From Flammeovirgaceae bacterium SG7u.111 (GTDB taxonomy: Bacteria > Bacteroidota > Bacteroidia > Cytophagales > Flammeovirgaceae), in contig CP139021.1 in NCBI GenBank assembly GCA_034044135.1, positions 4,789,635-4,853,634 of the forward strand: a stretch of DNA of 64,000 bases, in the 5' to 3' direction. This document shows positions 46,509 to 54,134 of this stretch, in pieces. Under the pieces are notes generated by a model. It did not search any database. It had not been told where the DNA came from and saw only the letters and a program-made list of their open reading frames with translations. A program made the position numbers and the translations under genes. Numbering within the stretch: position 1 is the first letter of the stretch; the number at the start of each line of letters is the position of its first letter.

Positions 46509-47870
46509 CTACTTACTCATTTCCGCCAAGTACTTGTAGAAAAGTGGAACGGTTTCGATGCCCTTGAAGTAGTTGAACAAGCCGAAATGCTCATTGGGCG
46601 AGTGGATGGCATCTGAGCTCAAACCGAAGCCCATCATCATCGAATCTAGCCCCAATTGTTTTTTGAACATCGCTACAATTGGAATACTTCCTCCATCTCT
46701 TTGGGGGATCGGCTTCTTGCCAAAGGTATCTTCATACGCCTTGCTTGCTGCTTGGTATGCAACCGATTCGGTAGAAATAACCACTGGCTCGCCGCCATGG
46801 TGCGCCGTAACTTTCACGCTTACACTTGGCGGGGCAATTGACTTAAAATGCTTGGTGAACAGCTCGGTGATCTCATCCGAAACCTGATGAGGGACTAATC
46901 GCATAGAGATTTTGGCGTAAGCCTTCGCCCCTATTACTGTTTTAGCTCCTTCACCCATGTAGCCGCCCCAAATGCCGTTTACATCCAAAGTAGGGCGGAT
47001 CGAAATACGCTCGCGCGTGCTGTAGCCTTTCTCTCCGAACACATCGGGAATCCCAATTTCTTTTTTGAAATCTTCCACGTCGAACGGTGCTTTGCCCATT
47101 TCGTCCCGCAGCTCTTGGCTTAGTTCCTCCACTTTGTCGTAAAATCCGGGGATAGTCACATGTTCGTTTTCACCTTTGAGCGAAGCGATCATCTCCGCCA
47201 AAATGTTGATAGGATTGGCTACCGCTCCGCCATACAGCCCAGAGTGCAAGTCACGGTTCGGGCCGGTAACTTCTACCTCCATGTAGCTCAAACCTCTCAA
47301 GCCTACCGAGATAGATGGAATATCGTTGGCGATCATTCCTGTGTCCGAAATAAGGATCACATCTGCCGCTATTTTCTCTTTGTTAGCAACCACGAATTCT
47401 TCTAGGTGCGATGAACCTATTTCCTCCTCACCCTCTAGCATAAACTTTACGTTACAAGCCAAAGAGTTAGTCTGCATCATGGTCTCGAAGGCTTTTACGT
47501 GCAAATACATTTGCCCCTTGTCGTCGCATGCGCCACGGGCATATATTTTCTCATCTCGTATCTCAGGCTCGAAAGGAGGGGACGTCCAAAGCTCCAATGG
47601 GTCGGCAGGCTGCACATCGTAGTGACCATATACCAACACGGTGGGCAAAGAAGGATCGAATATTTTTTCGCCATAGACGATTGGGTGACCGGGCGTTTCG
47701 CAAAGCTCTACCTTTTCCGCCCCAGCAGCTTCCAGTTTTTCTTTCAAAAACTCCGCTGCTTTTTTCACATCTCCGGCATACGCCTTATTGGTACTGACAG
47801 ATGGAATTCGCAGTAAATCAAATAGTTCGGCAATGAAGCGCTGCTTATTTTCCTCTATGTATTGTTGCAT
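46509..47870 (-). CDS. M20 family dipeptidase
   Basis: A 453-residue cytoplasmic metallopeptidase of the M20 (ArgE/CPG2/carnosinase-like) group. The metal and catalytic motifs are complete: VYGHYDVQPAD (His, Asp), RGACDDKGQ (bridging Asp), EGEEEIGSS (general base Glu and ligand), LISDTGM (Asp) and IHSPNEHFG (last His). I start at 47870 (MQQYIEENKQRF), the normal N-terminus. The frame remains open upstream to 47939, but that extension (MAHPTSICYISN) is encoded by the palindromic repeat and is unlikely to be translated. Confidence 0.93.
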   Translation of the reverse strand: MQQYIEENKQRFIAELFDLLRIPSVSTNKAYAGDVKKAAEFLKEKLEAAGAEKVELCETPGHPIVYGEKIFDPSLPTVLVYGHYDVQPADPLELWTSPPFEPEIRDEKIYARGACDDKGQMYLHVKAFETMMQTNSLACNVKFMLEGEEEIGSSHLEEFVVANKEKIAADVILISDTGMIANDIPSISVGLRGLSYMEVEVTGPNRDLHSGLYGGAVANPINILAEMIASLKGENEHVTIPGFYDKVEELSQELRDEMGKAPFDVEDFKKEIGIPDVFGEKGYSTRERISIRPTLDVNGIWGGYMGEGAKTVIGAKAYAKISMRLVPHQVSDEITELFTKHFKSIAPPSVSVKVTAHHGGEPVVISTESVAYQAASKAYEDTFGKKPIPQRDGGSIPIVAMFKKQLGLDSMMMGFGLSSDAIHSPNEHFGLFNYFKGIETVPLFYKYLAEMSK

Positions 47871-47884
47871 ATTTTGTTTGGTTG

Positions 47885-48096
47885 TTTTTTGAATAATCCG
47901 AATGTTGGAAATATAGCAAATTGAGGTGGGATGCGCCAAGTTAACTTTGAAAATGATTTTTTTGGGGTGTGGGTACGCCGTCCGAGATTTGTAATCTCGG
48001 ACGGCTTATCGTAAGACTTGCAGTCCGACCTTTAGTAAATCGGATTTCAAATCCTGTGATAGGGCTTCGGAGTTACAAACTACGAAGAGCGAGGCT
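47885..48096. repeat. Palindrome-rich direct repeat, copy 1
   Basis: About 210 bp shared with 49508-49716 at roughly 90% identity. The right half holds a row of palindromes: CCGTCCGAGATT-TGT-AATCTCGGACGG (47978-48004), GACTTGCAGTC, GGATTT-C-AAATCC and CTTCGGAGTT-ACA-AACTACGAAG. The left half is plain sequence just upstream of the dipeptidase gene. The row of hairpins with tiny loops resembles REP/BIME-type elements. Confidence 0.85.
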
Positions 48097-48153
48097 ATTT
48101 GTATTAGGAGGCTTGGCTTTTCTACTAATGCGTATATCCGCAATTTCACGAAT

Positions 48154-48240
48154 TTATCCGCCATTGTTCAATTGATATTTTGTACCTTTTCGCTCTCCCT
48201 TTTTGATTAAAATTTCTTTTTCTGTTAGTTGTTCTAAATC
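48154..48240 (-). pseudogene. 3' remnant of a winged-helix (Fic-type C-terminus) gene
   Basis: Twenty-eight codons plus stop read DLEQLTEKEILIKKGERKGT and end in NNGG on the - strand, preceded directly by an in-frame TGA. The sequence resembles the C-terminal winged helix found in Fic-family and related regulators (pattern D-L-x-x-L-x-x-K-G-I-L-x-x-x-G-x-x-x-G-T-x-Y). Nothing upstream continues the gene, so it is a fragment. The assignment to Fic is tentative. Confidence 0.5.
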
Positions 48241-48318
48241 TCAGACATCGGAGCTATAGTAGGACTTACAGTTCATTCTTAGGTATTTGCTTCTAGTAGG
48301 CGTAGAAGGCTAAAAACG

Positions 48319-49383
48319 TTAATCATCACTATCTGAGCTGTTGTTTTTATACATTGTTGCAGCTAACTCTTTCTCAATTTCCTCTATAGTCGGCAATTCA
48401 GGTTTTAAGTCAGTTGGTATAGAGTTCACAATTTCATATTCCGCTACACCAATTGGTTGGCTTGTTCCTCGAAGTGCATATTCAGCGATCACTTCAGATT
48501 TACTTTTACAAAGGAGTAGTCCAATCGTAGGGTTTTCATTTTCGCTTTTCATTAAGTCATCAACCGCAGAAAGATAAAGATTCATTTTTCCTGCATATTC
48601 TGCTCTAAATTTCACTGATTTCAGCTCAACGACGACATAGCACTTCAGCTTAATATGATAGAAAAGCAAGTCAATATAGAAATCCTCTCCATCAATTTTC
48701 AATGGCACTTGCCTGCCAACAAATGAAAAGCCACCGCCCAGTTCAAGTAAAAATGATGTAATGTGTTTAATTAACTGTTCTTCTATATCCTTCTCTAACG
48801 CTTTTTCATTTAAAGTCAGAAAATCAAATTTATATGGATCTTTCAGGGTTTCAATCGCTAATTCTGATTGTGGAGTTGGTAAAGTCTTTGGAAAGTTTGT
48901 AATTGCTTTTCCCGAGCGGTTATAGAAATCTAAATCTATTTGATGAGCAAGAACAGTCCTAGACCAATTGTTTTCAATCGTTTTATTGATATAAAATATT
49001 GCCTCGGCACTATTCTCAGCTTTAGTTATAATCAACACATTGTGTCCCCAGGGAATTTGTCCAACAAGTTGCTGGACTTTTTCAATTTCAAGTTCTGATT
49101 TGGCATAAAACTCATACCATTTTCTCATTGAAAATAGGTTTGAGCGAGAAAACCCTTGTTGATTTGGAAAGTGATTCCTTAAATCTTTCGATGCATTTTC
49201 AACAACAGATGTTCCCCATTTTCCAAGATTGATTTTCTCAGAGATTGATTTACCAATTCTCCAATACAAATCTAAAAGTGTCTGGTTTACAGAAATCGAC
49301 GCTTTAATCTGAGACTTTTGAATTTCAGACTTTAATTCTTCAATCCACTTTTTATATTCTCCTGTATTTTGGGTTAATTCCAT
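48319..49383 (-). CDS. DUF1016 (YhcG-type) PDDEXK nuclease family protein
   Basis: A 354-residue protein with the two DUF1016 domains. The N-terminal part has TLLDLYWRIGKSISE and FPNQQGFSRSNLFSMRKWYEFY. The C-terminal PD-(D/E)xK nuclease fold has GEDFYIDLLFYH (Asp) and CYVVVELKSVKF (E-x-K), so the active site looks intact. Family members are found with restriction systems and mobile DNA, and several are thought to act on DNA in defence or recombination. It sits alone between two copies of a palindromic direct repeat. TATCTTTG at 49400-49407 could be a -7 promoter element but lacks a matching -33. Confidence 0.9.
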   Translation of the reverse strand: MELTQNTGEYKKWIEELKSEIQKSQIKASISVNQTLLDLYWRIGKSISEKINLGKWGTSVVENASKDLRNHFPNQQGFSRSNLFSMRKWYEFYAKSELEIEKVQQLVGQIPWGHNVLIITKAENSAEAIFYINKTIENNWSRTVLAHQIDLDFYNRSGKAITNFPKTLPTPQSELAIETLKDPYKFDFLTLNEKALEKDIEEQLIKHITSFLLELGGGFSFVGRQVPLKIDGEDFYIDLLFYHIKLKCYVVVELKSVKFRAEYAGKMNLYLSAVDDLMKSENENPTIGLLLCKSKSEVIAEYALRGTSQPIGVAEYEIVNSIPTDLKPELPTIEEIEKELAATMYKNNSSDSDD

Positions 49384-49507
49384 TTTGCAAGACTTTCCTC
49401 AAAGATAAATTTAATCAAGCTAAACCTTTGTAGATCGAATTAGCTCCAATATTCAGTTATCGCAACAATTACTTTGCCCCTTCTTGTGTGGGCATTATCG
49501 CCATGGT

Positions 49508-49716
49508 TTTTTTGAATAATCCGAATGTTGGAAATATAGCAAATTGAGGTGGGATGCGCCAAGTTAACTTTGAAAATGATTTTGGGGAGGGGGCACGCTG
49601 TCCGAGATTTGTAATCTCGGACGGTTTATCGTAGGACTTGCAGTCCGACCTTTAGTAAATCGGATTTCAAATCCTGTGATAGGGCTTCGGAGTTACGGAC
49701 TTTGGAGAGCGGGTCG
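49508..49716. repeat. Palindrome-rich direct repeat, copy 2
   Basis: The second copy of the repeat at 47885-48096, same orientation. It begins TTTTTTGAATAATCCG and carries the same palindromes with a few base changes (for example CTGTCCGAGATT-TGT-AATCTCGGACGG). Directly after it come two more hairpin-forming pieces, AACTGGT/ACCAGTT and GTTGG-TAA-CCAAC (49718-49751). The pair encloses the DUF1016 gene and the winged-helix remnant. Confidence 0.85.
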
Positions 49717-49751
49717 AACTGGTGCATCAGATACCAGTTGGTAACCAACGT

Positions 49752-51033
49752 CTACTTATTTTTTAATCCTCTAATCCTGACATAAACTTTAAATATCGGG
49801 TCGATAAAAGAATACCTCCCATTTGAAAGTTTTTTTAAAACTGGTTTCGTATTCCCATTTTTCACCAATGAGTTAACTATATTGGCTGGTGAATTAATTC
49901 CTAATTCTTTCGCTGTTTTATAAATATCTTTTGTTGAAATTACAGTATTAAGTTCCTCTGCAAATAAAACTAGCAACACCTCTTTATTACCTGAATAATC
50001 TATTGTTTCTAAATAGAGTGTTTCATATAAATTTGGTAGTCTACCCTCTGCAATTCTCTTAAAAACAGATTGAACTGTTTCAATATTTATCTTCCTTTGC
50101 CCTCTCTCATGCGCCAAATAAAATGACTCTTTCCCTATTAAATGTACAAAATAAGGAAAGCCTCCTGCTAATTTTACTATATAATCTCTTGCTATATCCT
50201 CTATCTCAAAATAATGAGAAACACGATTTTCAGCTTTTTTAAATATTTCTAGCAACTCATAATCGAGCATTTGGTCAATTCTAATAGGATACGAGAATCT
50301 TGATATAGATTCATGATCTGAAATTAATTTAGTGAAAGAATCAGAAATGCCTACAACACAAAACTTAAAGAAGTCATTGGTACAGGCTTTAAGTAAGAGA
50401 ACCAAACCCTGTTTTATCTTCTATTAGATCAAACTCATCTATAAAAACGATAAATCCTTTCTTATGGAAATTTTCTTTTTGAATCTGACCAAGTAGTTTT
50501 CTGAAATTCTGAATGACATCATCGGATTCTTTAATTTCATATTTAACATCCCTTCCCTCCTTTGCGGTAAAGTCAACTAAATTCTTAATGCCTAATTTAC
50601 CACTTTGAGAAAAACTTTCAGTAACCCCTTTTTTTATCTTGTTTCCTTTATCGGTATGGTCAAATAGCTCTTCACTGTTTTCGTCTCCAAATAATATTCT
50701 CTTTATTAAGTCTTGTGTATTTTTTATCGATTTATCGCAAGTAATAAAATGTGTTAAGAAATTAAATTTCAAATGTGCTGTTTCAATGTACCTGTCTAAA
50801 TATAGAATTTGTTGCAAAGTATCATCACCTTCAGCAATAAGTTGAACTTGTTTTGCAACTGAAGTCTTACCAATACCTCTAATACCAAAAATCGGGATAA
50901 AACTTCTTATGTCGCTTAAAGCACGGACTGCAGTTTTAATCTCTTCTTTTCGTCCAGCAAAAAATGCAGGATTATCAATTTCTCTTGATGGGAAGAAAGC
51001 ATCTTCAATATCTTCTCGTGTAATATTATTCAT
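49752..51033 (-). pseudogene. P-loop ATPase gene broken by a +1 frameshift
   Basis: Two reading frames make one ATPase of about 426 residues. The first (51033 to 50389) has Walker A GIRGIGKTSVAKQ and Walker B GFIVFIDEFDLIEDKTG, then stops at TAA. The second (in frame from 50405 to 49752) continues with LLKACTNDFFKFCVVGISDS, the sensor region, and a C-terminal winged helix. Removing one A near 50394 joins them as GFGSL-LKACTND. This resembles AAA ATPases with an ORC/KAP-like layout. It is probably a pseudogene or a sequence error; +1 recoding at CTT-ACT-TAA is less likely. Confidence 0.75.
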
Positions 51034-51243
51034 AGCCCTTATGGTATTTAACTCTCAACACCTAGATATATGATGTCGCACATTTTTCAATCATCAGATG
51101 CTATTTGCACGCTCAACTAAAGATAAGTCTTCAGCCCCCCTTTTTGAGGCACATCCTCTGTAAATCTACAAAACAATTCTTTTTTATCAAAGTACTTTAT
51201 GTTAAAAGCAAGGTGTTAATTCTATTTTCATAAATCGTCCACC

Positions 51244-51320
51244 CCAAACTAAAAAAATAGTTTGGATTGCTTGCTTTTAACCAAACTAATCCTTTAGTTT
51301 GAACTATTGATTTAGTTTGG
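51244..51320. promoter_or_regulatory. Operator array for the BlaI-family repressor
   Basis: Three sites share the core TAGTTTGG or its complement. Site 1 is a perfect palindrome, CCAAACTA-a6-TAGTTTGG (51244-51265). Site 2 is CAAACTAA-tcct-TTAGTTTG (51282-51301). Site 3 is a half-site TTAGTTTGG (51312-51320). All lie within 100 bases of the blaI-like start at 51342, as expected for autoregulation by a dimeric winged-helix repressor. Confidence 0.75.
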
Positions 51321-51341
51321 TTGATTAAACACGCTTAATAA

Positions 51342-51704
51342 ATGAAAGAATTAACAAAAGCAGAAGAGGAGATTATGCACGTATTGTGGAGGCTGGACTC
51401 CGCATTTGTGAAGGACATTATTCCCGAATTGCCCGAGCCAACGCCTGCCTACAATACGGTTTCAACGATTGTCAGGATCTTGCAAGAAAAGGGGTTTGTG
51501 GGGCATGAGAAACACGGGCAATCTCACAAGTACCATCCTTTGGTTACCAAAGAAGCATATACCAAGTCCTTTATGAAAGGCTTTGTTTCAAAGTACTTCA
51601 GCGGATCGTATCAGCAAATGGTCTCCTTTTTCACCAAAGAGGACAATCTCAGTTTCAATGAGTTAGAGCAGCTATTGAAAGAACTTAAAGAAAAGAAATC
51701 ATGA
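51342..51704 (+). CDS. BlaI/MecI/CopY family transcriptional repressor
   Basis: A 120-residue winged-helix repressor: MKELTKAEEEIMHVLWRLDSAFVKDI, PTPAYNTVSTIVRILQEKGFVGHEKHG (recognition helix and wing) and a dimerising C-terminal helix pair (FSGSYQQMVSFFTKEDN). Its stop overlaps the start of the M56 peptidase gene by four bases (ATGA), so the two are coupled. In the classical systems the M56 sensor protease triggers cleavage of the repressor. The operator array upstream suggests it represses its own operon. Confidence 0.95.
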   Translation: MKELTKAEEEIMHVLWRLDSAFVKDIIPELPEPTPAYNTVSTIVRILQEKGFVGHEKHGQSHKYHPLVTKEAYTKSFMKGFVSKYFSGSYQQMVSFFTKEDNLSFNELEQLLKELKEKKS

Positions 51705-53209
51705 TAAATTACTTGATAGAACTCTCGGTCATCCATAGTATGCTTTTTCTGGGGTATTGGCTTTTCCTGAGAAAGGAGCGGCAATATGCCAATATGAGGT
51801 TTACCCTGCTAGGGTCCACATTTTTGGCGCTGACCATTCCTTTGCTCAAGCTTCCAAAGCTATTGCTGGGCAGTACTGAACCTCTTGCCGCTATTCCAAT
51901 ACAAGCTATCTCGCTAGATGCTATAACCATTGCCCCAAGTTCAGAAACTTCCTTTTGGAGTTTTGACCAACTTATCTGGGTATATGCAACCATCAGCGGC
52001 TTTTTCCTAGTCAAATTCGCAAAGAATGTGCGCTACTTAATGCGCTTGGAGCGAGGCAGTACCTATGAGAAATTTAATGGGATGTACATACGCAGAACAC
52101 AGAACATAAAGGGGAGTTTCTCTTTTTTCAATTGGATATTCCTGAGCAATGATATTGATAAAAGCGAAGAAGATTATCAGGTAATCTTGAAGCATGAAAA
52201 GGCGCATGTTTCTATGAGGCACAGCTACGATTTGGTATTCTTCGAGCTATTCAAAGTGTGTTTTTGGTGGCTGCCTTCTGCTTGGCTTATCATAAAAGAA
52301 ATGAAGAAAATACATGAATATCAGGCTGATGCCCATGTTCTCAAATCTTTTGATCTGGACCAATATTCGACAATCCTGATCACTTCTACTTTAAAATTAA
52401 ATGGACTGGTGGGGTTAGCCAGCTCTTTTCACGATGGTTTAATAATAAAACGACTAAAAGCGATGAAACAAAATGCAAAAAATGTACGCCCATGGAAATG
52501 GGGAATCTTGAGTTCCATGTTCTTAATACTATTGGTAGTTTTCGCATGCAGCGAAGAGGCTGACATAGCTGCTAACGAGACGGGCAGCCTAAAGTCTAGC
52601 ATGGAAGAAGTATTTACAGTGGTGGAAGAGGTTCCGCAATACCCTGGTGGGATAGATGCTCTTTATAAACATGTAGCTACTAACATAACTTACCCCAAAG
52701 AGGCAAGGGTGACTGGTGTAGAAGGTGTGGTAGATGTCCAGTTCGTAGTAGAAAGGAATGGTTCTCTGTCAGAAGTAAAAGTGGTTAAAGGTATAGGCGC
52801 AGGTTGCGACGAGGAAGCGGTCAATGTATTGCAAAATGCTGCTCCGTTCAAGCCTGGCAGCCAACGAGGCAGAACGGTACGGGTACGGATGGTTATGCCG
52901 ATAGAATTTAAGCTGGATCCTGAAAAAACGAACAAGGATAACAGCGCACAGGGAATGGTTATCGTAAACGAGGTCCAACAGAAAAATGAGACCCTCAAGA
53001 TAAACTCAAAGTTTGAAGATGGAGAATGGTCTGGTACTATCTACGATGCAAATGGCAATGTACTTCCTGGTGCTAGCATAGTGGTGGCTGGGACTACAAG
53101 AGGAACGGTATCTGACTTAGATGGCTCTTTTAAAGTGAAAGCCGATAAGTCCAAAGACCTACATATAAGTTTTGTGGGGTATGAAACCGTGAAACTGGAA
53201 AGTAAATAA
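51701..53209 (+). CDS. BlaR1-like M56 membrane metallopeptidase fused to TonB and carboxypeptidase-regulatory domains
   Basis: A 502-residue sensor/signal protein. Membrane segments at about residues 5-20, 35-55, 90-110 and 265-285 enclose the M56 zinc protease with HEKAHVSMRHSYD (HExxH) and KIHEYQADAHVL (the downstream ligands). After the last membrane segment (LILLVVFAC) comes a periplasmic TonB C-terminal domain (YPGGIDALYKHVATNITYPK, VVDVQFVVERNGSLSE) and then a carboxypeptidase-regulatory-like beta sandwich (GTIYDANGNVLPGASIVVAG to GYETVKL). The last two replace the penicillin-binding sensor of classical BlaR1, so the signal is probably not a beta-lactam. It overlaps the repressor gene by 4 bases. 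Confidence 0.93.
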   Translation: MINYLIELSVIHSMLFLGYWLFLRKERQYANMRFTLLGSTFLALTIPLLKLPKLLLGSTEPLAAIPIQAISLDAITIAPSSETSFWSFDQLIWVYATISGFFLVKFAKNVRYLMRLERGSTYEKFNGMYIRRTQNIKGSFSFFNWIFLSNDIDKSEEDYQVILKHEKAHVSMRHSYDLVFFELFKVCFWWLPSAWLIIKEMKKIHEYQADAHVLKSFDLDQYSTILITSTLKLNGLVGLASSFHDGLIIKRLKAMKQNAKNVRPWKWGILSSMFLILLVVFACSEEADIAANETGSLKSSMEEVFTVVEEVPQYPGGIDALYKHVATNITYPKEARVTGVEGVVDVQFVVERNGSLSEVKVVKGIGAGCDEEAVNVLQNAAPFKPGSQRGRTVRVRMVMPIEFKLDPEKTNKDNSAQGMVIVNEVQQKNETLKINSKFEDGEWSGTIYDANGNVLPGASIVVAGTTRGTVSDLDGSFKVKADKSKDLHISFVGYETVKLESK

Positions 53210-53224
53210 AACATGCAAAAAAAT

Positions 53225-53260
53225 AAAAAAGACAGAGAACCTAGGTTCTCTGTCTTTTTT
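53225..53260. terminator. Bidirectional terminator, perfect palindrome
   Basis: An 18-bp-per-arm perfect palindrome (AAAAAAGACAGAGAACCT and its complement) centred on CCTAGG, with A/T ends on both strands. It serves the M56 gene on the + strand and the hydroxylase gene on the - strand, whose stop codon lies at its right edge. Confidence 0.9.
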
Positions 53261-53906
53261 ATACTTTTTCAGCTTTATAGTTCTTAGCTCCTACCCTCGG
53301 CATGGTTCGGAATAGGAAATCCCACATAGGAGATGTTACACCATAGGCTCTATCGCTTTCTTTATAATGATGGATACCGTGGTGGATCCAAAGTACTTTC
53401 AAAAAGTTTTTGGGCGGACGGAATGCGTGGACGATGTAATGGAAACATAGGTAAGTTGCATAACCAGAAAGGAAACCTGGGTAAAAAGCAAATACATAAT
53501 TGCCCAAAGTCAGTTTGAATGCAAAAAACAAGAGCGTTGCCAATACGACACTTATAACCGGAGGCATAGCCAAACGAGCCTTGTCTTTAGGATATTCATG
53601 GTGAACTCCATGAAAGTTATACTGAATGCTTGATTTCACTTTATTGTCAGGCTCCATATGGAAAATGAACCTATGGATACAGTATTCGACCAGGGTGAAT
53701 AACACAAATCCGATGATAAAGATGATAACAGCTAACAAAGGAGTTACCAAACCTTCCACCAATCCATACCCTAATGCAACTGCTGCTGCACTGTAAAAAA
53801 TAATAAGGGGAACAGAGATATGTGTACGTGTGAGACTTTCTAATACTGGATTTTTAAAAAGCTGTTTTTTACCAGTATTCTTGGGTTTTACAGTTGAGTG
53901 TTCCAT
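53259..53906 (-). CDS. Fatty acid hydroxylase/sterol desaturase family membrane protein
   Basis: A 215-residue integral membrane di-iron enzyme with about four membrane segments. The histidine motifs of the superfamily are present: HRFIFH, HGVHHEYP, HYIVHAF and HHGIHHYKESD. The layout is closest to the Scs7-like lipid hydroxylases that 2-hydroxylate fatty acids of sphingolipids, and Cytophagales make sphingolipids. The substrate is inferred. It is probably monocistronic, with a terminator directly at its end. Confidence 0.92.
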   Translation of the reverse strand: MEHSTVKPKNTGKKQLFKNPVLESLTRTHISVPLIIFYSAAAVALGYGLVEGLVTPLLAVIIFIIGFVLFTLVEYCIHRFIFHMEPDNKVKSSIQYNFHGVHHEYPKDKARLAMPPVISVVLATLLFFAFKLTLGNYVFAFYPGFLSGYATYLCFHYIVHAFRPPKNFLKVLWIHHGIHHYKESDRAYGVTSPMWDFLFRTMPRVGAKNYKAEKV

Positions 53907-54005
53907 TTCAAAAATATGAAGTATGAGTCCTAAAAGAATATAATATCTAAGCTAGTATATCAGCATGCATTTGGCTAGTAGGGCGTTGACTACAAAAGAA
54001 ATATC

Positions 54006-54062
54006 GGAATAGTAAAAATCATATAAAACAGCAGCAAAATAGTTGACATTTTTTACTATTCC
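54006..54062. repeat. 13-bp perfect inverted repeat with 31-base spacer
   Basis: GGAATAGTAAAAA (54006-54018) and TTTTTACTATTCC (54050-54062) are exact complements. The element lies between bshC and the hydroxylase gene, both on the - strand. It may be a weak terminator of bshC or an operator upstream of the hydroxylase gene; the spacer makes an ordinary terminator less likely. Confidence 0.6.
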
Positions 54063-54134
54063 AAACTCTAGTTATTTGACAAACAACATCTCAAAAAAGA
54101 CAATGTTTAGATTTTCCTTAAAATTTTTACTTGT

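Noticed and set aside
47870-47939. Longer M20 dipeptidase N-terminus starting at 47939
   Set aside because: The extension is encoded by the repeat and does not look like the family N-terminus; the Met at 47870 fits better.
48319-51033. A complete new defence system made of the DUF1016 protein and the ATPase
   Set aside because: The two genes are separated by the direct repeat and the ATPase is frameshifted, so a working two-gene system here is not supported. They are reported as separate observations.
53909-53916. TATTTTTG on the - strand as promoter of the fatty acid hydroxylase gene
   Set aside because: It sits only three bases upstream of the ATG, so transcription would start inside the coding region.
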